Positions 1 to 15,256 of a stretch of DNA of 64,000 nt are shown here, piece by piece. The translations under genes and the position numbers were made by a program. Every line of letters begins with the position of its first letter. Position 1 is the first letter of the stretch. A model generated the notes under the pieces. It ran no database searches, was not told where the DNA came from, and was given only the letters and a program-made list of their open reading frames with translations. Source of the stretch: Geosiphon pyriformis (taxonomy: Eukaryota > Glomeromycota > Glomeromycetes > Archaeosporales > Geosiphonaceae); assembly GCA_016748015.1 (NCBI GenBank), contig JAAOMT010000046.1, positions 809,459 to 873,458 on the forward strand, in the 5' to 3' direction.

Positions 1-989
1 ATTCAAAAAAAAAAAAAAAAAAAAAGTGGAAAAAAAAAATTTTTTTTGTAGCCTTTCGTTTAAAAAAAAAAAACCAAAAAAAAAAAACAAATCAAATCAA
101 CCAATATTTATATTTATTATATATGTGTATGTCTGTGTATGTGTGTATGTGTGTATGTGTGTGTGTATGTGTGTTTGTCTGTCTGTCTGTGTGTGTTCCT
201 TAATAGTAAACGACCAGGGTAATATATTGTGAAACTTGAGAAATTTTCTTTTTTGAAATTATTGCACGTTTTTTCGTGTACTCTGAGTTTTTTATTTTAT
301 TTTATTATATATATATTTTTTTGGTGTATATATATATATATATAATAAAATAATAAATGGGAAAAAAGTTATTATTATTATTTTTTTTTTTTCAACATCT
401 TTTTTTTTTTTCCAAAATGATTGTTAAACTGAAACTTTTCTTTTTTATCCGTCACAAAAAAAAAAAAGTATGAATCTTACACGATATTTTAAAAAAAGTT
501 AAACCGTTTTTTTAATTTTTTTATATATATTTTTTCAACAACAACAACAACAACAACAACAAGAGAGGGATGCGAGTTGGTTAATTTTTCACTTTACAAA
601 TTAAAAAAAATCGAGCTGCATGATCAACTTTCCAAAGTTATTCGAATAATGAAAGCCGCTTAAAATAACGATCTTTGTGTAACACAATAACCTAAACAAA
701 AATCTCTGCAATTTTTAGTCTTGGAACACAAACAAAATTTCGCATAAAAATCCCAACCTCTTTGCCTCATTTAAAAAATCAAAAAAGATTTCAACAGATT
801 TCTTTTTTGGTCAGGTAAAAATTTTTTTGGATAAGTGGTGGTCAGTCACGATCTCGAAAGGGAAAGGGAGATGTGTCAACAATGAAGATAATGATTAACT
901 TAAACGGGTAATTGGAATTGGAATTCATCCAGTTATGGTAAGTATTTGAATTGGATAATATTATTATTAAAAATTGGTTTTAAAAAAAG

Positions 990-1020
<31 letters not shown>

Positions 1021-2779
1021 TAAAAAAAGTAACGAATCATGAGAGAGAATTTTCAAAAAGGATGATGATAAAAAATTGAAATAGCCAATATTTTATAAGA
1101 ATAAAAATAATAATAAAAGTAAAAGGCCCGAAAAAATTTCAAGACGAATTCTCCATGTATATTCGGAATTAAGATAAAATTAATCAATTTTTTTTTTTTT
1201 TCGATTCATTGTTTAATCAAATTTCCGATTCGAAATTGTTTCTAAAGAAAATATCGATGGAATTTATAAAAAAAAACATCAAAAAAAAATAATAATAATA
1301 TTTACAAGTAGTTTCTGTTTTTATTTTGTGTCCAAACCTACCCACCATAACCCCTTTCCCTCCTTTAAGAAGGTAATTATTTTGGGAAAGAGGTCGATAA
1401 AGGATTTGTATGTGTATGTATATGCATGTATGTATGTATATATATTTATTTTTTTTCGAGATGAGTAGAGAATATAGAAAGAAAAACCCCAGAGTATTAG
1501 GATTAAAAATAAGAATGTGAATGAATGAATGATATAATTAGGGACTAATAGAAAATTTTTAATTAAAAATGTTCTGAAAATAATCATGTTGATAATTTAT
1601 AATCGGATATATTATTTATTTATGTATGTATGTATGTATGAGAATTTCATTTTAACACAAATAGTTAATAAATAATAAAAAAAGGAAAGAGAAGTGATAA
1701 AAAAAAATTTAAAAAAAATTTAAAAAAAAAAAGTTTTAATTTAGGAAGTACAAAATTCTTTAATAGGTGATACTCCCCCGCATGCAACAATATGGATACA
1801 TTTTTAACTTTATTATTATCTTTTTTTAATAACGGTCAAGTAAAGTAACCAGGTGTACATATGATGACACAAAAGTATGCTGTTTGATAGAAAGAATAAT
1901 TGCTTTCGGAACAAACATACAAAATCTTGAGCGTGACACTTTTTTTTTTGAAATAGATTATTACTAAACAGAAAAAGACAACATCAAACATCAAACATCA
2001 GCATCAAAAAATCGATATCAATATCAATATCAATATCAAAAATGTCTAAATGCTTAAAAATATATCATTTATGCAAACACAAAGCAAAAACCTTTTTTTG
2101 AAACTTTTTTGTATCTGTGTTACAGTATGTGCGTTTCTTTTTTCTTTTTGTATATGTGTATGTGTGTGTTTGGGTGTGTGTGTGGTGTGTGTGTGTGTGT
2201 GTATGCGTGTGTCTGGGTTAGAAGGTTTGTGTGTTTTATTATTTGAAAATTGTTAATTGTTATTGTTATGTAGTGGTGTTGGTGGTTATTGTTGTTATTG
2301 TTGTTATTGTTGTGGTTGTTTTTGTTGTTGTTTTTGTTGTTGTTTTTGTTGTTGTTGTTGTTGTTGTAGTCGTAGTCGTAGTCGTTTATTTCTTGTATCA
2401 AATATGCAAGCAAAAAAAGTTTCGGACAACTGTAATAAAGAAAAAAATGGGCTTTGTAAATTCACAACCTAGAAATTTTGTATTGTATTTTTCTTAAAAC
2501 TATTTGTTATTTATTTGAGTATGTATGTATGTATGTATGTTGTTACTACCTGTTTGCTGTTACCTGTTACCTGTTGCTGTTGTGTTACTTCATCTCTAGT
2601 TAAATCTAAGAATTTTTTTCTTTGATATCGTGTTTACTCGATTTATGTTGAATGAAAAAATAATAAATCTTACCGATTTAATATTTTGAAACCCTAAAAG
2701 TTACGAAAAAAGGTAAAGTTTTGTAAAGAAGTTAGAATGAAAAGCATGAATGAAAAGCATGATTATTATTATTATTATC

Positions 2780-2811
<32 letters not shown>

Positions 2812-3346
2812 CCCAATCATATTTGTATTACCAACCTTTTTTTGGTTTAAAAAAATGAAGGATCATGATGACACGATGGATTATATACTACAAAAATTTT
2901 AACCTTATCCGATTGTGTGTTGCTTATTCACCTAGACGACCCAATTTTCAATTTAGGGAAAAAAGTTTTTTTTTTTTTTAAATTCCCGAACTTTTTTTTA
3001 ATTATTCTGCCCAATCATATTTAACTTTTTTTTTTAATATATTGAAAAAAAATTCTCGGATCAATACATCATCATCATCACCACCCACCTCCTCGACTTT
3101 TTTGATTATTATTAAAATGACTCACAATCTTATTCCTGATTTGGATAGAATAGTCGACATTCATCGGATCTTACCAAATATTTTCAAACTTTTTTCCGAA
3201 ACTTTTTTTTTTTTTTTTTTTAATCATGCCTCTTAAAATTCTCACGATTTAAGTGTAACACATGGTAAGATAGTCCCCCCGATTTATAATTATCCCTGCA
3301 CTGTCTGTTCGCAATTACATTCTGCAAAAGGTTACTCTTCCTCGCA

Positions 3347-3399
<53 letters not shown>

Positions 3400-3414
3400 G
3401 ATGATGATGATGAT
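3347..3414. repeat. (ATG)n microsatellite
   Basis: About 22 tandem trinucleotides with a single GGT interruption near the middle. The poly-Ile or poly-Met frames across it are artefacts. Confidence 0.95.
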
Positions 3415-3876
3415 TACAAGAACAAGAAAAAAATAAAAAGATTTTTGCCACCAAAAAAAAAAAAAAAAGTTTTTTTGGCTTTCAATTTTTTTTATCTCCA
3501 TTAATGTAATTTCCAGTCACTCTTTCTTTCCCTGTATTTATATCAGACTAAACCTGGTTTAAACTTTAAATTGCTCTTCAATCTTTTAAAGTCAGATTCG
3601 AAACCTTAAAAAAACTTGTTTCAAAAAAAAAAAGGTTAAATTTTCCCCATTTCCAAAAATAGATTTTAGGTTAACAACAAGATATCTTTTGTCTTTTGTC
3701 TGGAACTGGCTTCTTTTTTGCTCTTCTTTTTTTGTTGTTCCTGTTTGTTATTTGTTTCTTTGTTATTGTTATTGTTACTATGGTTGTGGTTGTTGTGTCG
3801 TCTGGTTATTTTATTGTTATTTCTTTTGGTTTATTGTTGCAGTTTTTTTTGTTTTTTTTGCTGTCGTTATTCATTG

Positions 3877-3880
<4 letters not shown>

Positions 3881-3916
<36 letters not shown>

Positions 3917-3926
3917 TATCATCATC
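3881..3926. repeat. (CAT)n microsatellite
   Basis: Tandem CAT/ATC trinucleotides with one ATT interruption, following a T/G-rich tract. Confidence 0.95.
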
Positions 3927-4156
3927 GTTGTCGTTTGGACAATATACTATATAGGATTGGTCATCTATGTAAGATTTGAAAAGCTCCGTTGACAATTATG
4001 ATTACATAATAAAAGATATTAAATTATAACTAATCTGGTATTTTCTATTGACCATCCCAAAATAATCCAACTGGTTCTCTCTTAAAATTCCAAAAACGGC
4101 AAAACTTAAAAAATGAGAGAATTCCATCATTCTCCTTCTGAAAAAATAAAAAAAAA

Positions 4157-4157
<1 letters not shown>

Positions 4158-4217
<60 letters not shown>

Positions 4218-4244
4218 GTTGTTGTTGTTGTTATTGTTATTGTT
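4158..4244. repeat. (ATT)n microsatellite passing into GTT units
   Basis: A long perfect ATT run that turns into GTT and ATTGTT units at its right end, which suggests stepwise point mutation of one tract. Confidence 0.95.
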
Positions 4245-4669
4245 AATCTTGTAAAAAAAGCTTAAAGTGAGTGACTTTTGCCTGGGAAAAAATGATTCAC
4301 AATTGTTTCCTTTTTCAGTATTTTATCTCTTTTAGATTAATATCGTCTCAATATTTGTTAGGAATTTAACCATTTCTTTTTTAAAAATCATTTATTTATT
4401 TATTATTATCATCATTATTTATTATCATTATTCTTATTATCATTATTATTTATTATCATTATTCTTATTATCATTATTATTATCATTATTATTAAAAAAT
4501 CATTTATCTTTTTTTTTTTGATTAAAAAAAATATCCCGATTTTCAGAAATACTAATCAAAAAAACAAATATATGAATTTGTTTTGAATCTTTAAAAATAT
4601 CTTTGATCTTAACTAAAAAATCTGTTAACTGATAACTGACTGATTGGATTTTTGGTATTGATTTAATTT

Positions 4670-4815
4670 AATTTGAATTGAATTGATTTGAATTGAATTA
4701 ATTTGAATTGAATTGAATTGAATTGAATTGAATTGAATTGAATTGAATTGAATTGATTTAAACTGATTTGAATTGATTTGAATTGATTTAAATTGATTTG
4801 ATTTGATTTGATTTA
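4670..4815. repeat. (AATTG)n pentanucleotide minisatellite
   Basis: Tandem AATTG pentamers, perfect in the middle (about 4700-4755) and degenerate on both flanks with AATTTG and ATTTG variants. On the minus strand it reads as an Ile-Gln-Phe-Asn-Ser polypeptide without stops, explained by the 5-bp period. Confidence 0.95.
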
Positions 4816-5041
4816 ATATCATTTTTTGTTAAATAAAATAACATTTTTTGGTTATTTGTTAATTAAGAAAATATTAAAATTATAAAAAAAATTTATTATT
4901 AAAAAAATTATATAAATATAATTTTGATTTGATAAAAAATATACATACATACATTTAATATCATTGGGTTGCACTCGTTAAATTAATTTTTTTTTTCAAT
5001 TCGTTATAAAAAGTATATACTAAAATTTTTTTTACCTATCT

Positions 5042-5071
5042 TCTATCTATCTATCTATCTATCTATCTATC
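5042..5071. repeat. (CTAT)n microsatellite
   Basis: Seven or so perfect tetranucleotide units. Confidence 0.95.
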
Positions 5072-5507
5072 AAATTATTTATTATTTATATTTAGAAAAA
5101 ATAAATTCACGTGCGAGAATAAAGTATCCTCCCATTTTCTCACATGAAGAAATGCTAAAACAATTTTATTAGTTTATACATATATACTGTATGTATAAAT
5201 AATGAATATCAATTCATGCATTATTACTATTTTAAAAACTTTTTTTATTATGTCAGACGGTTTACTGATACCTTATAAAATTCTTGTAATCCAAATATTT
5301 TGTTAGTGGCAAAGCAAATTTCCCAATCTTTTTCAAGAAAAACCTGAAATACACGTGTTTTGTTCAACACACTCCTCTTGACCCTTTATCCCTTTATACC
5401 TCATCAACATAACCGTCATATGCTAAGAATGAGTTGAGAATTTAAAAGCGCTATTTTTTTCCAATTAGGCATTATTTTTTAAACGTATTCAACTTTAATT
5501 GGCATCC

Positions 5508-5558
<51 letters not shown>

Positions 5559-5559
5559 T
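5508..5559. repeat. (AAT)n microsatellite
   Basis: About 17 perfect trinucleotide units. Confidence 0.95.
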
Positions 5560-5776
5560 TACAAACAAGCAAGCAATTATCATCAATTATGAAAAAAGGC
5601 AGCACTTAAGTAAAAGTTTCACCCTCCCAAGACTCCAAGGCAGATCACGTGTTGAGATCATTGCTTTGATGTCAGATTTTTTTTGACGTAATATTAAAAA
5701 TGGCCCCCCTTTTTGTTTCATCATCTTTCTCTAACCATCACCTCTTCAATTTTCAACCAAGCGAGCTCGTGGAAAC

Positions 5777-5801
5777 ACAATTGTGGTTCAGCCACAACTG
5801 T
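5777..5801. other. Short inverted repeat (hairpin) downstream of GEM1
   Basis: Two 10-nt arms (ACAATTGTGG and CCACAACTGT) are complementary at 9 of 10 positions around a 5-nt loop. It lies about 300 bp beyond the GEM1 stop codon, so it could be a 3'-UTR or termination structure. That role is inferred from position only. Confidence 0.4.
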
Positions 5802-6104
5802 ATCAATGTAGAAATCAATTCTGGCAAGACTGAATATGATACTGTGATAATACATTGAAAAGCTTCCCACTGGCTACGTAACCAATCCAGAGGTAATTTA
5901 AGAAACAAACAAGTGAAAAGATGTGTTCATCAGAACGCCGTTCGAGTCTTTAACTCAAAAATTTTGTGTGTTGATCGAATGATCGATCAAAGTCGTTTTA
6001 GTTTAATGCCGTTTTTTGGTGTGAGGGTGTTTGTAGCTTGCCTTATATGCAATCATTATCTATACTCTCTCTATGTTTATGCTCTATTTAAATCCGGTTG
6101 TTTG

Positions 6105-9161
<3,057 letters not shown>

Positions 9162-10087
9162 TAAATTTTTAAAATCAAACGCGTCAAATTTATAGCGCTA
9201 CCGAAGTAGCAGAAGCACATAGGGGGTTCTATGTTGGGGAAAGCTACGAAATACAAAAAGAATGTTGGAGATTAAACGAACAAAGATGTTAATTTATTAT
9301 CTTCATTGTGTGGCTGCTGCACGCGACCGACACAATGGGCGAGTACAAGTCATGCCACTATTTGCTAAGCACGTTTGATCTAACCAATCAACCAATGTTT
9401 TTTTGCCATTTAAAAAATTGGTTGGGCGATGTTGTTTACATTTATGTTTTATTTTTATAATCATAATAAAAATTAAAATGCCAAAATAATTTAATAAGTT
9501 TACAAAATAATTTTTATTTTTATTTTTGCTGTATAAATTTAATAAAATTTAAACAATAATATTATTGTTTAAATTGGACGGTAATCTTTTTATAATTTAT
9601 TTAAAATTAAATAATCTAATAAAATAATTTCAAAATTAACGGCAATTCTTCTTTATAGAATTCTTTTAAATTAATATCAATATAAATAAAGAATATTAGC
9701 AATTTTATTTTCGAATTAAGAGTCTTAATCTTTTCTAAATACAAATTCTTTTCAAGGCAGCAGTGGGTAACTAGAATTGTGATATTTTTAAAGCGTTAAT
9801 AACAAAAACCATTCTCAATTTCCGCAATTGGGGCTTTAAATATAAGCCATCTTCTATACCCAATAGAATATACTGTAACATTATATGCTACTGGGTTAGC
9901 CTAATTACTACGCGACGAAAGATTATTGCGAATATTGCGAACTGCAAGTAAAATTTCATGTGCCTTAGTGGCGGATATTAAATATGAGTAATGTAATAAA
10001 AAGTGGCTAATTCTGCCATTCCTTTGATATGACATATAAGTCTACATGTTACTTTTTAATGATTGCAAGTTTTAAAACCTTTTAGGC
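9162..10087. promoter_or_regulatory. Divergent intergenic region, GEM1/IWR1
   Basis: About 925 bp between two genes transcribed away from each other, so it must hold both promoters. It is strongly AT-rich. The only clear structure is the palindrome at 9546-9575. No coding potential was seen. Confidence 0.6.
9546..9575. repeat. Perfect 30-bp palindrome
   Basis: The two 15-nt halves are exact reverse complements with no spacer; the core reads AAACAATAATATTATTGTTT. It lies mid-way between the divergent GEM1 and IWR1 starts. It could form a cruciform or bind a dimeric factor, or be chance in AT-rich DNA. Confidence 0.7.
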
Positions 10088-11803
10088 ATGGAATTTATTG
10101 CACCTTCCGTTTCACCTGAATTCAGTGGGAACGCGAAAGAGAATGGCGGTAAAATTTCTTCAGCTGAGCCGGCTTTTTCATCAAGAGATCTTGTTATCGT
10201 CCGCTTGAAACGCAAGCGTGGTGAAGAGCCCTTGGACGCTTTTGGTATTTAATATGTACTTTCCATGATTTCTCAAGGCTCACATTACTGACTCCTTTAA
10301 TTCCTATTTTATTCGCAAGTCGTTCAAAAAATTTTAAATGAGAATAATCGAATTAACAAAAAACTCAAACGCTTGGACGAACAACTTGCCGTCGAAACGA
10401 ACGGAATCGAAGAAAAAGAGCATTTTGTGACAGAAGATTGTTGGTAGAAATTAAACGAAAAAACCTTATTTCCTCTCTATCCTCGAATATCACTCATTTT
10501 CACAATTAAACCAGTGTCTCAAGCCCCCACTATCAACACTACGATTTTTCGATTTGCCGAGACTGTTGATGAGATGACTTTTGAGAATTCAGCCCAGACC
10601 CGGCAGTTGAAGGTATTTTGTTTCAATTCCCTGATGGAGAAGAAAAATAAATACTAAGAAAAATCTCATATAATTCGGGTATTTAGGAACGACTTCGTGG
10701 CCTTATGAATCGAGCTGAAGACCCTAACGCTTTTGATAAATATAGGAATAAACAATTTCTTCAGTTCCAAAGAGACACTCAAATCGCCCGTTACAAAGTC
10801 ATAAATCAAAATAGAAAAACGGGACCAGATCTCGAGCAATAGTAAGCAGTGTTTAACTGCATGGATTTTACTCTCGAAATAGATCATTTCGGAACATTTT
10901 ATTGCACACTTCCACATCATCAACAGTGGTATTGATCAAGAAAATATTACTTCGGAATCTTTCCAAATCTATGACGCCATCAAGAATGAAACCGATAATA
11001 TGACATCTGAGTAAGATTTCCTTATCACTAATCGATTTTGTCTAGTAATAGCTATCTTTCTTTTAACACTCAACTCATTTTACCTAACTTTAGGGAATTG
11101 GATCCTCAAGAAAAAAATGATGCAGTGGACAAACTAATGCCTCTTATCAGAGATTACCTTTCTCGTAAGAATTAATTATTGTCTACAATTATCCAACTTT
11201 CTTCAACTTTTTAAATTTCAGGATTATAGTACATGAGATACCTGATGAAGATCATAAACAAGCGACGGATAGCTCAAAAGATGAATATGTATATGATGTA
11301 TTTTATCTTGATGATGAGGCTGCAATGACATCAGATTTTTCTCCCGAAAAATTCAGGAATGTGGCTTCCTTGTAAGTATGTTTTGATTATTATTTGGAGA
11401 AGGCAAAGTTTAAACTGAATTTTTAAAATATATATGTTTCTCTATGCAGAACCTGGCTTGATGAGGGGGATAATACTCGCTATGACTCAGGTAGTGATGA
11501 TCTCATTGATGAGGACGAAGATTCAAATGGTTTGTTTAAAAAAAAAACATTAGATCCTCTCGATATTCGCATATCATTATTTGAACATGAATTTTCCGGT
11601 GTTTAGCTGAAAATTATTATACCCACGACTACCCAGATGAGGAGGAGCAAGAAGAATGGACCGATGAAGGTAACCAAAAGAAACATCAAGGAAATGTTTC
11701 GCACATATATACAGTCTAATTAAGAACTGTTTCAAAATTTTTATTGACTACATTATCAGATGATGCAAAACGATTATCCGAGGAAGAGGATTATTATTAC
11801 TAA
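10088..11803 (+). CDS. IWR1: RNA polymerase II nuclear import factor Iwr1 (SLC7A6OS-like)
   Basis: Iwr1 binds assembled RNA polymerase II and supplies the nuclear localisation signal for its import. Exon 1 (from 10088) carries a basic segment, VIVRLKRKRGEEPLDAF, which is the family hallmark. Later exons give the conserved core EYVYDVFYLDDEAAM near 11285-11330, then TWLDEGDNTRYDSGSDD and a very acidic tail ending DAKRLSEEEDYYY. At least five introns interrupt it. The start is the first ATG in the exon holding the basic motif. The acidic C-terminus and the VYDxxYL core agree with the Iwr1 family; nothing looks broken. Confidence 0.9.
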
Positions 11804-12265
11804 ATGATGGGACAGAGTGTTATAAACCTCAACCAAATATTTTTCCTTTTGAACCCGCCGCAATTTCTTTTTAATTTTTCTGATTAATTCCTTGCCAAAG
11901 GTTTTCTTTTATATATATCCAAATCAAATTATGTTATATGATAACTAAATCAATAGGATGAATAAAAGAATTTTACTATTTGCTCATTTCAGTTTATTAA
12001 AAATTTCAAATTTCAAATTTCATGTAATTAAATTCAATTATAAATTATTTATTAGTAAATTTTATTTATTAGTTAGGGATTTTCCGAAAAAACCAGTTTT
12101 TCGATCGCCAATATTAGTTGACCACGTTCACCGTTGATAGGTGAGTCACAAACTTGAAAGTTCTAGAATTTTCTATGGTACTTAAATATTATTATATATA
12201 TCCCACAACATCCACTTCTTTTGTTCAATAACTAAAACAAACCTTGTAAAACCATATAGTGCGAC
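11804..12265. other. Intergenic, IWR1 to Bax inhibitor-1
   Basis: About 460 bp between two genes in tandem on the plus strand. AT-rich, with a run of ATTTCAAA-like units near 12000-12025. It must contain the IWR1 3' end and the promoter of the next gene. No further gene seen. Confidence 0.6.
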
Positions 12266-13349
12266 ATGTCCATCTTTGAAAGTCAAAGCCATTTCAATGA
12301 TTTTTCTTCAACTTTTGAGGCGGTCAAGAATATGACCGATCTCTCAAAACCTGTACAGCAGCACTTGGTCAAAGTTTATACAACTTTGGCAGCTCTTTGT
12401 GGTCTATTAGCCGTGGGAGCTTACCTTCATGTATCTGGGTGGTTTTTATTTGGGGTGAGTTGACTCTTTAGATCTTTTAAAAAAGTTTCGGAAAATCTTC
12501 TACTTGCTCAAATTTCATTTGTTGTTTGATTCTTCAGGGCGGAATTTTTTCTTTCTTAATTGGTTTGGGCTCCTTCATTGGCATAATGGCGTTACCTGAC
12601 ACAACGGATAACCGAAGCGTCAGATATGGACTTTTATTTGTTAGTTAACCCTATTATTCCTAATTTAAATTTTCGTCAAATGGAGAATTGTCATTTTAAT
12701 TTTTCATTTCTTCCACTAGAACTTTGCAATAATGGAAGGTCTTTCGATTGGTCCCCTCATTGATTATGCCTTGAGGCTTAACAATTCGTACGTAAGAGAT
12801 CTAAATTAAAGCTGAGTTGATATGTTAAAATATAATTTTTGAAAATTTTCTAATATTATCCATCAAAATTACCTTTATACTCTAGTGGACAGTTGGTTAT
12901 CAATGCCTGCATTTTAACTAGTTTGATATTCATTTCTTTTACTATGAGCGCGCTATTAAGTGGAAAACGGACTTTCCTTTATCTTGGTGGGATTTTGGGT
13001 TCCGCAATTTCACTTCTTATATGGAGTTCGTTGTTTAATGCGTTTTTCGGGTCTAAATTATTATACTCTGTTGAGCTATACATTGGGCTCTTCATCTTTT
13101 GTGGCTATGGTAGGTCACATACTATTGAAATTTTAATTTTCGAGTTTCCACTAATAATTCAATGTTTCTCCAGTGTTATATGATACACAACTTATTCTTT
13201 ACCGGGCATCACAGTATGGTTCCCGAGACGTTGTTGCTCATGCATTGGATCTCTTTGTTGATCTAGTCGGGATCTTTGTGCGAATTTTAATCACATTAAC
13301 AAAGAATGCAGAAGAAAGAGATGATAGAAGACGAAGGAAAGCACGATAA
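12266..13349 (+). CDS. Bax inhibitor-1 family membrane protein (TMBIM6-like)
   Basis: A multi-spanning ER membrane protein of the BI-1 family, which acts as a calcium leak channel and suppresses cell death. Exon 1 encodes a soluble head and the first membrane segment ([19 protein letters not shown]). Further hydrophobic segments follow in exons starting near 12538, 12721 and 12886. The last exon carries the signature [19 protein letters not shown], then [15 protein letters not shown] and a basic tail [12 protein letters not shown] typical of the family. The ATG is the first in the exon and follows a plausible upstream promoter. Introns have GT-AG ends. Confidence 0.93.
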
Positions 13350-13555
13350 GATTCCCAAAGGAGTTCTCTTCTTAAACTCTGGCTCCAAGAAGCAGGGCAA
13401 CATTTTATACTTATATAATAGTGGAATCCGCTTTCTCTAATTTTGGGATAGATTTTTAATTTTGCACTAGGGATATTTCAATGTAATTCCACGGAAATTG
13501 GGAATAATGATAATTTGCATGAAAAAGTGTGTTCTTTTAATCACCATTAACTTCG

Positions 13556-15009
13556 TCATGGAATAGTCATTGTATTACGAATTTCGATGAAATCTCCCTT
13601 GCATCGGACATCGCTCAAGGCAGATTTATAACTTGTATAGGCAATGATATCTACTAGAGACACATCATAGTTCATTCGAATAGCCTATTACTTTTGTCAA
13701 TTCTAAATTCAATAATCAAAGAGAATTTATAATGCTATTAGTAAAGACATTATTTATTAACAAGAAACAATATGGTAGGCACAACGTACGTTCAAACTTT
13801 ATATTCTCTCGTATCACCGTCTGTTTTGCTTGGTTATCTTTGTTTACAGGAATGTGTACTATTCCATTTACATGAGTCCATTCCAAGGACTTTATGAAGA
13901 CATTAAACTCTTCTAGAAAATAAAAAATTGTTGGTAATTAACTTTGAGATAGAATACAGATAAATCGATTTTTTCATTTTTATTGCATAAATACCCTGTT
14001 CCCCAGGATTTCGCAAGGGAAAATGGAAATAACTTGCAAGCAAGTCTGCGGATATGCTTTGATATGAAATAGATATTGCGTTGGCGATTACTGAAAATTT
14101 TTTTAAATGAATCTTCAATTGTGCCATAGTAGGTAGAGGAGCTAAGATCATAACAAGGAATTTACCTTTTCGAATTGCTTTTTCAAATCCAATAGCATCA
14201 ATTATTAATTCTCTATACTTTTCACTCTTCTCCAACTCTTTCCAGAATTGCTGATAGCGTGATTGCTCTAATAGTTGCTGGAGAAAGGTAAGTTTGGTAA
14301 TATTCTCATCTTCAAGCTGTGAATTGGATTCGTTCGAAGATATAATGTTTGTTAAGGTCAATAAGATCATTCGATCGTATGATATCAAAAAATATAATGA
14401 AAGATAAGATAAAGGATACAGAATCCTCATGTAACAGATAAAGACATAAATTGAAGTCGGGATTTGGTATAGCCGTGAGTGCTTTGACCAGGATATTGTT
14501 AATCACACGCTCATTAACTAGGTGTGGATTGAACTGATATCTTGGTTACGAATTTGTTTAGGAGGGTAAAATAAGAAGCGGTTTAGGTCAATAAGTACGG
14601 TAGGAAAAGAATATATTTTTAAATTTTCATTCTTATTGATTGGATGAGCGAATTTTTATAAATCAGTGAGGGCAAGTATCGCTCTTCAATACTCAAGCTG
14701 TTAGTTGTTATTTAGCTGAGTTCATTAATAAAGAATATAACTTAAATCATCATTTTTATAAAGAGCTCATATCAATGTTATAAATTTTTTTTGAAAGATG
14801 GACCATGAATGAAAATAAAATCCTCACAATTTTAAAATAGCCAAATTTGCCATCAAATCATATTCTTCATTTTGTAGTTGTGAAACAAGGTAGTCCTCCA
14901 AAATTGAAATATTATCGGGGTTATATCTGTCTACGCCATCTATTAATGATTGAATTATCTCTGGTCTTGAAGGAGGAATTAGAGATGAGGCCAAGAGAGG
15001 GGAAGACAT
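13556..15009 (-). CDS. EIF3K: Translation initiation factor eIF3 subunit K
   Basis: Peripheral PCI-type subunit of eIF3. Exon 1 (15009 down to about 14824) has the family signature DGVDRYNPDNISILEDYL and DLMANLAILKL. Exon 2 continues YQFNPHLVNERVINNILVKAL. The long exon near 14430-13990 covers the PCI region and ends NPGEQ. Splicing at a GTATTT donor joins it to an exon reading EEFNVFIKSLEWTHVNGIV, then HIPVNKDNQ and ENIKFE. A GTACGT donor and CTCTAG acceptor then give a last exon starting LDIIAYTSY, in register with the end of known eIF3K. That exon runs about 23 residues further to the stop, longer than the human protein. Reading through the last intron is the alternative end. Confidence 0.9.
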
Positions 15010-15256
15010 AGCAAGAGTTGTTCAAGGCGAACTTGAAATTCAAAAGAAATTTTCTGATACTCAGCACATAACATAGTCTTAGTTTCACAATCATAATTAT
15101 CCGCTAAAATATTTTAAAATTGATATTCACTTGCTGATCCTTGATATCTAATAATTTCACCCAAAGGCACAAATAAGTAGGCAGCTTAGCAGCTCGGAGC
15201 AAATAAGAGGGTTGTCTACAATTTCAAGTCGGCCTAAACCAAGATCCTAGAAAGTT

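Larger units (their letters stand above)
1..5600. other. Gene-free, microsatellite-rich AT-rich region
   Basis: No conserved protein is readable on either strand. The stretch is a chain of homopolymer A/T runs and simple repeats: GT/TATG runs near 121-197 and 2140-2215, CAA near 538-561, TTG units near 2280-2367, and the blocks listed separately. Open frames here translate to low-complexity runs (poly-Val, poly-Ile, poly-His, poly-Asn) and are by-products of the repeats. It may hold distal 3' or promoter sequence, but none can be assigned. Confidence 0.85.

Noticed and set aside
2120-2497. Overlapping open frames rich in Val, Cys or Asn on both strands
   Set aside because: They are translations of GT and TTG repeats; no conserved residues or start context.
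3220-3992. Poly-Ile, poly-His and poly-Ser open frames
   Set aside because: Explained by ATG and CAT trinucleotide repeats.
4625-4822. 65-residue Gln/Ser/Asn repeat protein on the minus strand
   Set aside because: A 5-bp AATTG tandem repeat read in one frame; no stop arises because of the repeat itself.
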